A stretch of DNA of 64,000 bases from the NCBI GenBank assembly GCA_964640305.1, contig CAZXFF010000003.1:1-64000 (forward strand), written 5' to 3'. Position 1 is the stretch's first letter; every line of letters begins with the position of its first letter. The notes under the pieces were generated by a model that saw only the letters and a list, made by a program, of their open reading frames with translations, was not told the origin of the DNA and searched no databases. This DNA is from Coprenecus sp964640305 (GTDB lineage: Bacteria > Bacteroidota > Bacteroidia > Bacteroidales > UBA932). The position numbers and the translations under genes are program-made. Shown here piece by piece: positions 39,674-48,417 of this stretch.

Positions 39674-41572
39674 ATGCAGGCATACATAAGACTGTTTTCA
39701 ATCATTGCAGCTGCACTTGCCGCTTCTTTCGGACTGTCGGCCCAGACGTATGATGCCAATACATCCGGCATTATGCGCGAAGCATCACGCTTGCATGCCG
39801 ACTACAGATTCGATAAGGCCGAATCACTATACAGGAAAGCGCTAGAGAATATCACCGATTCCGTTTCCAGACAGTACGTAATGGACAGGATACTGGAGTG
39901 CCAGAACGGGAAAAACCTCCTGCAGATAATCGTAAGGCCGGTTTCTGTTGCTGAAAAGGACTCACCGGTGGAAGACTTTTTCCTTAATATCCCGGAATTC
40001 CAGGACGGCAGCTGGAAACCTGTTCCCAATCCTTTTGTAAAACCTGCAGAAAAGCACAGGAACCCCTATTACCATGGCGTTTATTTCCCGGACGGAAGCG
40101 ACAGGATAATTTTCTCGGCCCCTGACGAAAACGGAATATGGAACATATATACCTCCTATAAAAAGGACAGTACATGGTCTGTACCTGAATTTCTCAGTGA
40201 GAATATCCTTTCCGGCAAGAACGATATTTTTCCTATTCTCAGTGCTGACGGCAAAAGACTGTACTTCGCATCGGACGGAATGGCCGGTATGGGAGGATAC
40301 GACCTGTTCTGCAGCAGATGGGATGAAAGCATTAACGACTGGGGACTGCCTGAAAATATGGGATTTCCGTACTCATCCACTGCCGATGACATATTCTACT
40401 ACGATACACCTGACGGAAGATTCTCCATATTCGCATCCAACCGGTCGACCTCTGCAGATTCAGTGAGAATCTATGTAACAGAAGCCATCACTACCCCTAT
40501 AAGGACTCCTATAAAAGACAATGAATCAGCCAAGGACCTTGCAGAACTTGGAATATCAGTCCAGAAAGAAGCTACGATGCCTGAATCCGGTCAGGAAAAG
40601 AAGGGAAACGGGACTGTAACCGGAACAGAAATCAGTGAATATTCCTCACTGGTAAAGAATCTGCGAAATCTTCAGGTACAGCACAGTGACAAGGTCAGAA
40701 AAATTGAAGAAAGCAGACATATCTACGAGAGATCTTCCGGGGAAGACAAAGAATTCATGGCCGGCATAATCAGGGATCTCGAGACGGAACTCCTTAAAAT
40801 ACAACAGGACATTGACAATCTGTCTGTACAGATCCGCAAGACCGAAACCGAATTCCTGGCAAAAGGCATCATTCCTGCATTCGAAGACACAGCAGAGGAA
40901 CAGGTTATCCCTGACAATGCTCAGGAGAAGCATGCCGAATACAAATTCGCAAAGATGGAAATGGGAGCAATGCCTTTCACAATCATCGAAACTCCGAAGC
41001 CAAAATTCGACTATTCCTTCAGCATAGACAGAAACAAACCAGGGAAATTTGCAGAGGACAACACCCTTCCTGACCGTCTGGTCTATCAGATTCAGTTCAT
41101 GGTTCTGACCACCCATGCAAAGATAAAGGACATAAAAGGGATGAGCCCTGTTTTCGTTACCAGACTCAAATCAGGGAAATACCTGCACACCGTGGGCTTG
41201 TTCTACACATACTCGGAGGCATTGTCGCATCTGGGACAGGTAAAGAAGAACGGTTTCCCCCAGGCATTCATTGTTGCATACGACAGCGGCAAAAGCCTGT
41301 CTGTAAAACAAGCCAGGACATTGGAGAACACAAGGGCAAAGGCGACGCCTGGAAATTCGTACAGGGTTATCGTGAGAGGCTACGATACTCTCCCCGAAGA
41401 ATTTATCACCGGGATAAGGGGTGCCTGTGACAAAGATATCTCCAAAGCATCTGATGAACAGGGGATTTACTATATAGTAGGCCCATTCTCTGACAAATCG
41501 GATGCCCAACTTGTAATCAGTGTCCTGAAAAATTCCGGGGCCAAGGATGTATCACTTGAAAATTTTAAATAA
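39674..41572 (+). CDS. envelope protein with PD40 propeller and C-terminal SPOR-like region
   Basis: A 632-residue exported protein (signal ending GLSAQ). After a TPR-like stretch (HADYRFDKAESLYRKALE) there are PD40/WD40-like blades (GVYFPDGSDRIIFSAPDENG; PILSADGKRLYFASDGMAG; YDTPDGRFSIFASNR), a coiled coil around residues 335-400, and two SPOR-like segments near the end (YSEALSHLGQVKKNGFPQAF; YYIVGPFSDKSDAQLVIS) that could bind peptidoglycan. It resembles OmpA-family/PorE-like proteins but lacks the OmpA domain. It may link peptidoglycan to envelope machinery; function is inferred. Confidence 0.75.
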   Translation: MQAYIRLFSIIAAALAASFGLSAQTYDANTSGIMREASRLHADYRFDKAESLYRKALENITDSVSRQYVMDRILECQNGKNLLQIIVRPVSVAEKDSPVEDFFLNIPEFQDGSWKPVPNPFVKPAEKHRNPYYHGVYFPDGSDRIIFSAPDENGIWNIYTSYKKDSTWSVPEFLSENILSGKNDIFPILSADGKRLYFASDGMAGMGGYDLFCSRWDESINDWGLPENMGFPYSSTADDIFYYDTPDGRFSIFASNRSTSADSVRIYVTEAITTPIRTPIKDNESAKDLAELGISVQKEATMPESGQEKKGNGTVTGTEISEYSSLVKNLRNLQVQHSDKVRKIEESRHIYERSSGEDKEFMAGIIRDLETELLKIQQDIDNLSVQIRKTETEFLAKGIIPAFEDTAEEQVIPDNAQEKHAEYKFAKMEMGAMPFTIIETPKPKFDYSFSIDRNKPGKFAEDNTLPDRLVYQIQFMVLTTHAKIKDIKGMSPVFVTRLKSGKYLHTVGLFYTYSEALSHLGQVKKNGFPQAFIVAYDSGKSLSVKQARTLENTRAKATPGNSYRVIVRGYDTLPEEFITGIRGACDKDISKASDEQGIYYIVGPFSDKSDAQLVISVLKNSGAKDVSLENFK

Positions 41573-41578
41573 AGACAA

Positions 41579-42040
41579 ATGGCTTTAATCATTTCCCTTT
41601 CTATAATCGGACTGATACTCATTATCGTCGAGATTATACTTATTCCCGGTATTTTCATTACAGGCGTGCTAGGCCTTGCTGCCATAGTCGCATCATGCTA
41701 CATATCCTTCACATCGTTCGGACAGACTGCCGGTATTATAGTTTCGTCAGCCAACATCGTTCTGGGAGTAACATGCATTGTGCTTTCCCTCCGTTCAAAG
41801 ACATGGCGTAAACTTTCCTTGAAAACCGAGATAGACAGCAAGACAGATTCCACTCCCGTAGACAAGGGCATTGAAATCGGTTCTACAGGAAAGACAATTA
41901 CACGCCTTAACCCCATGGGCAAAGCAATGTTCGGGGAAACGGCAGCCGAAGTAACTGCAAGGAACGGCATAATAGACCCGAACAGTATAATCGAGGTAGT
42001 ACTTATTGAAGACAATAAAATATATGTTAAATTAAAATAA
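41579..42040 (+). CDS. NfeD-like membrane protein
   Basis: This 153-residue protein has two or three hydrophobic segments in the first 70 residues (IIGLILIIVEIILIPGIFI) and a C-terminal OB-fold NfeD domain (GSTGKTITRLNPMGKAMFG, ending VVLIEDNKIYVKLK). NfeD proteins partner with flotillin/SPFH proteins. The floA gene starts seven bases downstream, which supports that role. The short form without a protease domain is common. Confidence 0.88.
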   Translation: MALIISLSIIGLILIIVEIILIPGIFITGVLGLAAIVASCYISFTSFGQTAGIIVSSANIVLGVTCIVLSLRSKTWRKLSLKTEIDSKTDSTPVDKGIEIGSTGKTITRLNPMGKAMFGETAAEVTARNGIIDPNSIIEVVLIEDNKIYVKLK

Positions 42041-42047
42041 TACCAGT

Positions 42048-43007
42048 ATGACATCTTCTGCAATAATCATCCTATGGATAGCAGTGGCCGTAATCGGCCT
42101 TATTATTCTCCTGTGGTTCTTCCCTGTGACCCTATGGTTTCAGGCCCTGATTTCCGGAGTCCGGATATCATTGATCCAGCTCGTTCTCATGAGATGGCGT
42201 AAGGTTCCCCCCGGAACAATCGTAATGGCAATGATAACAGGGACCAAGGCAGGATTGAGACTCGATGCAAACGAACTTGAAGCACATTATCTGGCAAAAG
42301 GCAATGTCCCGAATGTGGTAAATGCCCTTATTTCTGCAGATAAGGCAAATATCGCATTGGATTTCAAGATGGCCGCTGCAATAGACCTTGCCGGAAGGGA
42401 CGTATTTGAAGCTGTACAGATGTCAGTTAACCCCAAAGTCATAAACACCCCTCCTGTAACTGCCGTTGCAAAAGACGGTATCCAGCTCATCGCAAAGGCT
42501 AGGGTAACAGTACGTGCAAACATCAAACAGCTCGTGGGCGGTGCAGGTGAAGAGACCGTACTTGCAAGGGTCGGCGAGGGTATCGTATCAAGTATCGGTT
42601 CTTCTGAGTCTCACAAACAGGTTCTTGAAAATCCTGACTCCATTTCAAAGGTTGTACTTGCAAAAGGACTTGATGCAGGGACAGCATTCGAAATCCTGTC
42701 AATCGATATAGCGGATATCGATATAGGTAAAAACATCGGTGCAGTCCTGCAGATTGACCAGGCGAACGCAGACAAGAACATTGCCCAGGCCCGTGCGGAA
42801 GAAAGACGTGCCATGGCTGTCGCCCAGGAACAGGAAATGAAAGCAAAAGCACAGGAGGCCCGTGCAAAAGTGATTGAAGCAGAAAAGGAAATACCCTTGG
42901 CTATGGCTGATGCTTTCAGATCAGGAAATCTCGGCATCATGGATTACTATAAAATCAAGAATATACAGGCTGACACAGAAATGAGAGAGAATATCGCAAA
43001 AGAATAG
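42048..43007 (+). CDS. floA: flotillin-like protein FloA
   Basis: FloA is an inner-membrane SPFH/flotillin homologue that organises ordered membrane patches. The 319-residue protein starts with a hydrophobic hairpin (about residues 5-45, WFFPVTLWFQALISGVRISL), followed by the SPFH domain (ITGTKAGLRLDANELEAHYL; KDGIQLIAKARVTVRANIKQ) and a coiled-coil region rich in AQARAEERRAMA-type heptads. It sits downstream of its NfeD partner. A terminator follows at 43142-43182, but a second promoter-like box lies before it. Confidence 0.94.
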   Translation: MTSSAIIILWIAVAVIGLIILLWFFPVTLWFQALISGVRISLIQLVLMRWRKVPPGTIVMAMITGTKAGLRLDANELEAHYLAKGNVPNVVNALISADKANIALDFKMAAAIDLAGRDVFEAVQMSVNPKVINTPPVTAVAKDGIQLIAKARVTVRANIKQLVGGAGEETVLARVGEGIVSSIGSSESHKQVLENPDSISKVVLAKGLDAGTAFEILSIDIADIDIGKNIGAVLQIDQANADKNIAQARAEERRAMAVAQEQEMKAKAQEARAKVIEAEKEIPLAMADAFRSGNLGIMDYYKIKNIQADTEMRENIAKE

Positions 43008-43068
43008 CCGGATTTCAAAATTTTTGAAAAAAATTTCGATTTGTAACACTTTTGTAACAATTCAAATA

Positions 43069-43076
43069 TATTTTTG
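43069..43076 (+). promoter_or_regulatory. -7 box with no gene behind it
   Basis: TATTTTTG matches TAnnTTTG exactly. TTTG motifs at 43040-43043 and 43051-43054 are near but not at the ideal -33 distance. Transcription would start around 43083 and meet the terminator at 43142-43182. Confidence 0.45.
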
Positions 43077-43082
43077 CGCCCG

Positions 43083-43182
43083 GTTTTCAAAGTTAGTGAT
43101 AAGGTTAGTAAATGTGATTAGCTTAGACTCTGTCTAAAAAAAGAGCGGGCCGCCCCGAAGGACGGTCCGCTCTTATTTTTTT
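43083..43182 (+). ncRNA. candidate small RNA of about 100 nt
   Basis: Between a promoter-like box (43069-43076) and a strong terminator there are about 60 nt with no ORF; the only start codon is an immediate ATG-TGA. The region repeats GTTAGT (at about 43093 and 43105) and a related GATTAG. This layout fits an independent small RNA, though it might simply be the 3' end of the floA transcript. Confidence 0.35.
43142..43182 (+). terminator. bidirectional terminator between floA and PepSY-like gene
   Basis: A 14-position stem (43142-43155 with 43160-43173, one mismatch and one G-T pair) around a CGAA loop is followed by TTATTTTTTT. It is preceded by seven As, so it would also stop the convergent minus-strand gene. 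Confidence 0.92.
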
Positions 43183-43190
43183 CACAAGAA

Positions 43191-43631
43191 CTAGTCATCA
43201 ATATCAATAATATTGAAGGCCGTATCAAACGTCAGTTCAAGGTTGTTTGTAAGGGAGACCTCGATATCCCTTCTTCCCCGTTCTATGGATACTATCCGGA
43301 CATCCGGGAAATTGCTGTTTACATAAGCCACTATCTGGGCTGGAACTATACCATCAGGAATAGCGGAATACCTGCAGTCCACCTCTTTCCATTCTCCATT
43401 TTTGGAAAATTCGACTTTGATAGAATTCGCAAACAGGACCTCATATGTAACATCCATAAAGTCATGCTCTTCTTTTGCAAAGGAAACCTTCTGGTCGCTG
43501 AAATAAGTTGCTATGAACTTCTGCGCTTTTGCAGGCAACTGGTTCACATTAATGGGACGGTCATTATCCGCACAGGCCACGCCAATACCGAGAAATAACG
43601 ACAGAATGGCTGAAAACAATACTTTTTTCAT
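43191..43631 (-). CDS. PepSY-like exported protein
   Basis: This 146-residue protein has a signal peptide (MKKVLFSAILSLFLGIGVAC) and two PepSY-like repeats (NQLPAKAQKFIATYFSDQ; VPAQIVAYVNSNFPDVR), each followed by beta strands such as YEVLFANSIKVEFSKNGEWK. Such proteins are periplasmic in Bacteroidota and often lie beside two-component systems, as here (74 bp from the kinase gene). The ATG at 43631 starts the signal peptide. It may modulate or be a target of the sensor kinase; this is inference from position. Confidence 0.82.
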   Translation of the reverse strand: MKKVLFSAILSLFLGIGVACADNDRPINVNQLPAKAQKFIATYFSDQKVSFAKEEHDFMDVTYEVLFANSIKVEFSKNGEWKEVDCRYSAIPDGIVPAQIVAYVNSNFPDVRIVSIERGRRDIEVSLTNNLELTFDTAFNIIDIDD

Positions 43632-43704
43632 AATAAAACTTATTAAATTAAACACCGTAAATGATTATCACGATGCAAAATTGACAACCAATTCTTAAGC
43701 GAAT

Positions 43705-44976
43705 TTAAAATTCCGGCCATTTTACGTAAAAATTATGGCGTTTTGCCTTAAATTCATATTGGATATCCAGATTCCTGCTTTTGGCAATTGCTGCCACAAT
43801 TGCCAGACCCAGGCCAGAAGCACCGCTGGCATTACCGGCTTTGTAAAAACGTTGGAAAATCCGGTTTTTATCCAAAGGAGAGTCACCGTCATTGGAAACC
43901 GAGAAGAAACCAGGTGCAACTTTGACTTCTATACGACCTCCTTCCCTGGTATACATGAATGCGTTTTTCAGAAGATTGTTCACCAAAGACAAAGTCAAGG
44001 AATAGTCCATTGACTGGTTCTGGTTTTCGGGACCGTTGTAGAGACAATGCAGATTCTTATTCGAAAAAATCTCGGAGTACATGCCGATGCTTTCCCTAAC
44101 CATACAAGCAAGATCTATGTCAGAACTGCCTGTATACTGATCGTTTTCTATCTTTGTAAGCAGCAGCAGATCCCTGTTAAGACGGACCGCCTCCGTCAAC
44201 GTTCTCTGCATACTGATCAGTTCCCCCGTCTGGATCTCGTTTAACTCCGTATTGTCCAGAAGCCATTCTATCCTGTTGCCTATCACTGCTAAGGGAGTCT
44301 GGAGTTCATGTGAAGCATTGCCTATAAAATCCTTTTGAGCATTATAAGCCGCTTCAAACCTATCCATCGCATACTGTACTGATCTGTTCAGACGCTCAAA
44401 TTCTTTGACATTGGTTGTATTCTCCAGCCGCACATTGGATTGGCCGGCCTTATATGAATCCAGCCAGTCAAGAAGCCGGTAAAGAGGCTTCAGATTAGAA
44501 TAAAAGACCAAAGCGGATACCGATATCATAAGCAATACCATAATCAGATACAATACCATAGTCCATATTGTCACCGAACGGATCAATTCATCCTTCTCGA
44601 AAGTGGAGGTGTAAGCCTTAAACACGTAATTACTGCCGTTGCTGTCACAGAAAACAATTCTCAAAACCCTGGCATTGTCCCGGCCGGTTGAAGGGAATAC
44701 CTGCTGACTGTCATAATAGTGTATGTGAGGGATTGTTCTGGCAAAGTCTTCATTTACAGGAATAATGTCATAAATTATACCTGACGGTAAAACATCCGGC
44801 ATTTCTTTTCCAGCAAGAAACAGATAAATGATCGACTCGGAAAAAGACTCAAGTCTATCGTCGATATCGTCCTCCATTGCTTTTACCGTATTCAGATAAA
44901 AAAGTCCTCCCCACAGCAACATTACAGGGAACAACGCAGCTGCAAGACGTATAACCGTGCGGTACAGGAGTTTCAT
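43705..44976 (-). CDS. sensor histidine kinase
   Basis: A 423-residue membrane kinase. It has a TM segment at about 10-28, an outer sensor domain, a second TM near 137-158, a HAMP-like linker and then the HisKA domain with the phosphorylated His in FIGNASHELQTPLAVIG. The HATPase domain shows LVNNLLKNAFMYTREGG (N box) and ASGLGLAIVAAIAKSR (G box). The ATG overlaps by four bases (ATGA) the stop of the response regulator when its broken frame is restored, showing the two genes were one unit. Confidence 0.9.
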   Translation of the reverse strand: MKLLYRTVIRLAAALFPVMLLWGGLFYLNTVKAMEDDIDDRLESFSESIIYLFLAGKEMPDVLPSGIIYDIIPVNEDFARTIPHIHYYDSQQVFPSTGRDNARVLRIVFCDSNGSNYVFKAYTSTFEKDELIRSVTIWTMVLYLIMVLLMISVSALVFYSNLKPLYRLLDWLDSYKAGQSNVRLENTTNVKEFERLNRSVQYAMDRFEAAYNAQKDFIGNASHELQTPLAVIGNRIEWLLDNTELNEIQTGELISMQRTLTEAVRLNRDLLLLTKIENDQYTGSSDIDLACMVRESIGMYSEIFSNKNLHCLYNGPENQNQSMDYSLTLSLVNNLLKNAFMYTREGGRIEVKVAPGFFSVSNDGDSPLDKNRIFQRFYKAGNASGASGLGLAIVAAIAKSRNLDIQYEFKAKRHNFYVKWPEF

Positions 44977-45654
44977 TTGGGAGAAATCAGTTTATATCCG
45001 AAACCATAGATTGATCTGATTTCAATATCGGATCCTGATTCCTGCAGTTTTTTTTCTGAGATTTTTCATCTGTACATAAACAAAACCATAGTCATCCGAC
45101 TGGCCGAGATGATCGCCCCAGACTGCCTCTGCCAAAGTAATCTTGTCAATTACATGGTTAGGTCTCTGCATAAAATACAACAGAATATCAAACTCTTTCT
45201 TTAACAACTGGAGTTCGTTACCGTTCACTTCAACCTTACAGTTCTCTGGCTCAATGGATGTATTTCCCAGATTAATCGAAAGACTGCCCCCCGTCATTCC
45301 TCGACGTAAAACTGTCTTTATTCTTGCCTTCAGTTCTGCCATATGGAATGGCTTTGCAAGATAATCGTCCGCTCCAATTTCAAGACCGGATATCTTGTCT
45401 TCAACGGAATCCTTTGCTGAGATTATTATCACATTATCTTTCTTGCGGAGTTTTTTCAAATGCTCAAGAAGAACCAGACCGTTGCCGTCCGGCAACATAA
45501 TATCCAAAAGAATACAATCATAGCTATATCCGGATATTCTTGCATCCGCACTAGTGAAATCAGACACAGCCTCCACAATATATTTATCCTCAAGCAAAGC
45601 CCTTTGCATCAATTCCAGCAAAGATTTATCATCCTCAATTATGAGCAGTTTCAC
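44973..45654 (-). CDS. OmpR-type response regulator with a frameshift near its 3' end
   Basis: The receiver domain is intact, with acidic pocket IIEDDK, phosphorylated Asp51 in CILLDIMLPDG and the switch lysine in ISAKDS; the winged-helix DNA-binding domain follows. Read straight, the protein ends early at 45022 after NLRKKTAGIRIRY. A run of eight As in the mRNA (T8 at 45048-45055 on the plus strand) is one base too long. Dropping one A restores NLRKKLQESGSDIEIRSIY and GFGYKLISPK, the usual C-terminal wing, and a stop overlapping the kinase start. The gene is thus a recent or phase-variable frameshift, a slippage site or a sequencing error. Confidence 0.85.
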
Positions 45655-45708
45655 GATAATGGCTTTTTATTACAAAAAAAATATATATATTCGCAGCCTA
45701 AAACTTTT

Positions 45709-45781
45709 CGGGGTGTAGCGCAGTTGGTAGCGCACCTGCTTTGGGAGCAGGGGGTCATGGGTTCGAGTCCCGTTACCCCGA
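45709..45781 (+). tRNA. tRNA-Pro (anticodon TGG)
   Basis: A full cloverleaf is seen: acceptor CGGGGTG/TACCCCG (45709-45715 with 45774-45780, last pair G-T), anticodon stem CCTGC/GCAGG around loop TTTGGGA giving anticodon TGG, and a T arm with GGTTCGAGTCC. Discriminator is A45781 and CCA is not encoded. TATATTCG at 45686-45693 is a near-consensus -7 box. Confidence 0.96.
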
Positions 45782-45792
45782 CAGAATCAAGG

Positions 45793-46776
45793 CTACTTTC
45801 CGTAGCTTCCGAATGATTTCATGAACTGGACACGCTCATACATCTCCGGATCAGGTATAGATGCATAACTGAGCCTGCCACATACATCTTTAAGGTTTTC
45901 AATATTGTTCTTTTCCATAAATGCGGAAATAGAATCATTGAAACCGGTTATGGATGAAATCCCGTTCCTGTATATTACAGAACATATCTGGACAGACGAA
46001 GCCCCAGCAAGAATCATCTTGATTGCAGTCTCAGCCGAATGTATTCCTGTCGTCGCTGAAATATCCATATTCCTTACGGCAGAGGACAGTATGGCTGTCC
46101 AGCGCAACACTTCTGAATATTCGTTATCATGGGAAAGAGGGGCAGCAGGGACCAGATTGAAATTATCAAGATCTATATCCGGTGTAAAGAAACGATTGAA
46201 TATTACAACACCTTTTGCACCTGCTGAAGAAAGACGGCTGACAAAACCGGGAATTGCCGTAAAATGCCTCCCAATCTTGACTGACACCGGGATTTTCAGT
46301 TCAGATACGATATCCCTTACTATTTTCAGATATGAATCCTCAATCTCAGAAGAGGTCATGGAAGGTTTTGTAACCTGCTCATAGAGGTTAAGTTCCAAAG
46401 CATCTGCACCGGCTCCTTCAATTTCCTTGGCATATTCTACCCACTCTCCCTGACTATAGCAATTTATGCTGGCTATTACCGGGATCGTTACAGAATCCTT
46501 TATATTACGGATATTGCCCGAATACTTTCCAAGCGAATTGCTTCTCACATATGCATGCAGATAATCTTCCATTTCCGGATAGGACTGTCCGGCACTGGAG
46601 AGAAATTCGACTTCATTCCTGATCTGTTCTTCAAACAGGGACTTGATGACCACAGCCCCTGCCCCGGCATTCTGCATTTCCTTGACTTTAGCAGGATCTG
46701 AAGTAAGAGAACAGCTGCTTACTATTATCGGACTGTGCAGATCCAGCCCTAAATAACTTACATTTAAATTAGCCAT
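45793..46776 (-). CDS. dihydroorotate dehydrogenase-like flavoprotein
   Basis: A 327-residue FMN-binding TIM-barrel protein of the dihydroorotate dehydrogenase-like class. It has the N-terminal YLGLDLHSPIIVSSCSLTSD, the FMN/substrate segments VIASINCYSQGEWVEYAKEI, ADALELNLYEQVTKPS and VSVKIGRHFTAI, and a late SATTGIHSAETAIKMILAGA. These proteins are common in Bacteroidota and differ from the true PyrD of pyrimidine synthesis; the natural substrate is uncertain. It is ten bases after glyS and converges on tRNA-Pro. Confidence 0.82.
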   Translation of the reverse strand: MANLNVSYLGLDLHSPIIVSSCSLTSDPAKVKEMQNAGAGAVVIKSLFEEQIRNEVEFLSSAGQSYPEMEDYLHAYVRSNSLGKYSGNIRNIKDSVTIPVIASINCYSQGEWVEYAKEIEGAGADALELNLYEQVTKPSMTSSEIEDSYLKIVRDIVSELKIPVSVKIGRHFTAIPGFVSRLSSAGAKGVVIFNRFFTPDIDLDNFNLVPAAPLSHDNEYSEVLRWTAILSSAVRNMDISATTGIHSAETAIKMILAGASSVQICSVIYRNGISSITGFNDSISAFMEKNNIENLKDVCGRLSYASIPDPEMYERVQFMKSFGSYGK

Positions 46777-46786
46777 ATCCTTCTTT

Positions 46787-48343
46787 TTATTTCAATCCTA
46801 TAGGATTCAATTTACCTAACACTGATTTGAAAGAAGTCCTTTCCTTTATTATGCTGCTTAGCTGACTTACTGGTATACGCTCCTGGTGCATTGTATCTCG
46901 ATCCCTTATAGTCACGCAGTTATCCTTTAACGTATCGTGGTCTACAGTTATACAGTATGGCGTTCCGATAGCATCCTGCCTGCGATATCTCTTTCCGATA
47001 CTGTCTTTTTCATCATACTGGCAGTTGAATTCGAATTTCAGCGAATCCATGATAGAACGTGCCACTTCCGGCAGACCGTCTTTCTTGACAAGCGGCAGCA
47101 CTGCCAGCTTCACAGGTGCCAGGACAGGGGGAATGCGCAGGACTACCCTTTCTTCTCCGTTTTCCAGCTTTTCCTCACAATATGCAGCAGAAAGGACTGC
47201 CAGGAACATCCTGTCCAGACCAATGGATGTCTCGATTACATACGGTACATAGCTTTCTCCTGTCTCGGAATCAAAATACTGGATCTTCTTGCCGGAGAAC
47301 TTCTGGTGGTTACCCAGATCGAAATCGGTTCTGGAATGGATTCCTTCCAGTTCCTTGAAACCGAAAGGGAATTCGAATTCTATATCTGTAGCTGCATTTG
47401 CGTAATGCGCAAGCTTCTCATGATCATGGAAGCGGTACTTTCCATCTCCCAATCCGAGTGCCTTATGCCACTGGAGTCTGGTCTCTTTCCATTTTGCAAA
47501 CCATTTCAGTTCTTCCCCTGGACGTACGAAAAACTGCATTTCCATCTGCTCGAATTCTCTCATGCGGAAGATGAACTGCCTGGCAACAATCTCATTCCTG
47601 AAGGCTTTTCCGGTCTGCGCTATACCGAACGGTATTTTCATCCTGCCTGTTTTCTGAACATTCAGGAAATTGACAAAAATACCCTGGGCTGTCTCCGGGC
47701 GCAGATATATGATACCGTCCTCCCCGGAAATATTTCCCAACTGGGTGCTGAACATGAGGTTGAACTGCCGCACTTCCGTCCAGTTCCTCGATCCGGATAT
47801 GGGACATGCTATTTCACAATCAACTATTATGTTCCTCAACTCCTGAAGATCGTTTGCATTCAGCGCCGCAGCCATCCTGCCGCGAACTTTTTCCGCCTTT
47901 TCCACATTCCTCAATACATTGGGATTAGTGGAACGGAACTGCGCTTCATCAAAGTTCTCTCCGAATTTACGGCGCCCTTTCTCCACTTCCTTTTCAATCT
48001 TTTCTTCGATTTTTGCAATATAATCCTCTATCAGAACGTCCGCACGATACCTTTTCTTCGAATCTTTATTGTCAATCAGCGGATCATTGAATGCTCCGAC
48101 GTGCCCGGATGCCTGCCATATTTTAGGATGCATGAAAATGGCAGAATCGATTCCTACAATATTTTCGTTGAGACGGACCATTGCATCCCACCAGTATCGC
48201 TTGATATTGTTTTTCAGTTCGACTCCCATCTGGCCATAATCATACACAGCACTTAAACCATCATAAATCTCGCTCGAAGGGAAAATGAACCCATACTCTT
48301 TTGCATGAGCTGTAAGCTGTTTGAAAACTTCTTCTTGTGTCAT
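46787..48343 (-). CDS. glyS: glycyl-tRNA synthetase (dimeric type)
   Basis: This class II synthetase charges tRNA-Gly. The 518-residue protein has RSTNPNVLRNVEKAEKVR, the motif 2 region AFRNEIVARQFIFRMREFEQ, FFVRPGEELKWFAKWK and the motif 3 region VIETSIGLDRMFLAVLSAAY, followed by an anticodon-binding domain (LAPVKLAVLPLVKKDGLPEV). The single-chain form, rather than the alpha/beta tetramer, is usual in Bacteroidota. The ATG at 48343 (MTQEEVFKQL) is preferred over one 19 codons upstream. Confidence 0.95.
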   Translation of the reverse strand: MTQEEVFKQLTAHAKEYGFIFPSSEIYDGLSAVYDYGQMGVELKNNIKRYWWDAMVRLNENIVGIDSAIFMHPKIWQASGHVGAFNDPLIDNKDSKKRYRADVLIEDYIAKIEEKIEKEVEKGRRKFGENFDEAQFRSTNPNVLRNVEKAEKVRGRMAAALNANDLQELRNIIVDCEIACPISGSRNWTEVRQFNLMFSTQLGNISGEDGIIYLRPETAQGIFVNFLNVQKTGRMKIPFGIAQTGKAFRNEIVARQFIFRMREFEQMEMQFFVRPGEELKWFAKWKETRLQWHKALGLGDGKYRFHDHEKLAHYANAATDIEFEFPFGFKELEGIHSRTDFDLGNHQKFSGKKIQYFDSETGESYVPYVIETSIGLDRMFLAVLSAAYCEEKLENGEERVVLRIPPVLAPVKLAVLPLVKKDGLPEVARSIMDSLKFEFNCQYDEKDSIGKRYRRQDAIGTPYCITVDHDTLKDNCVTIRDRDTMHQERIPVSQLSSIIKERTSFKSVLGKLNPIGLK

Positions 48344-48365
48344 ATCGCAAATCCTATTAATTTTG

Positions 48366-48394
48366 CAAAAATAACGATTTATTTCATACTTTTG
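48366..48394. promoter_or_regulatory. divergent -7 boxes for glyS and dsbD
   Basis: On the minus strand TATTTTTG (48373-48366) precedes glyS by about 22 nt. On the plus strand TACTTTTG (48387-48394) precedes dsbD by 23 nt. Both match TAnnTTTG and lie 13 bases apart. Confidence 0.55.
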
Positions 48395-48417
48395 GCGCAC
48401 AATTAATAATTTAAACC

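Noticed and set aside
46937..48256. Long plus-strand frame of 439 codons opposite glyS
   Set aside because: It is fully antisense to a clearly recognised synthetase and has no domain; an open shadow frame explains it.
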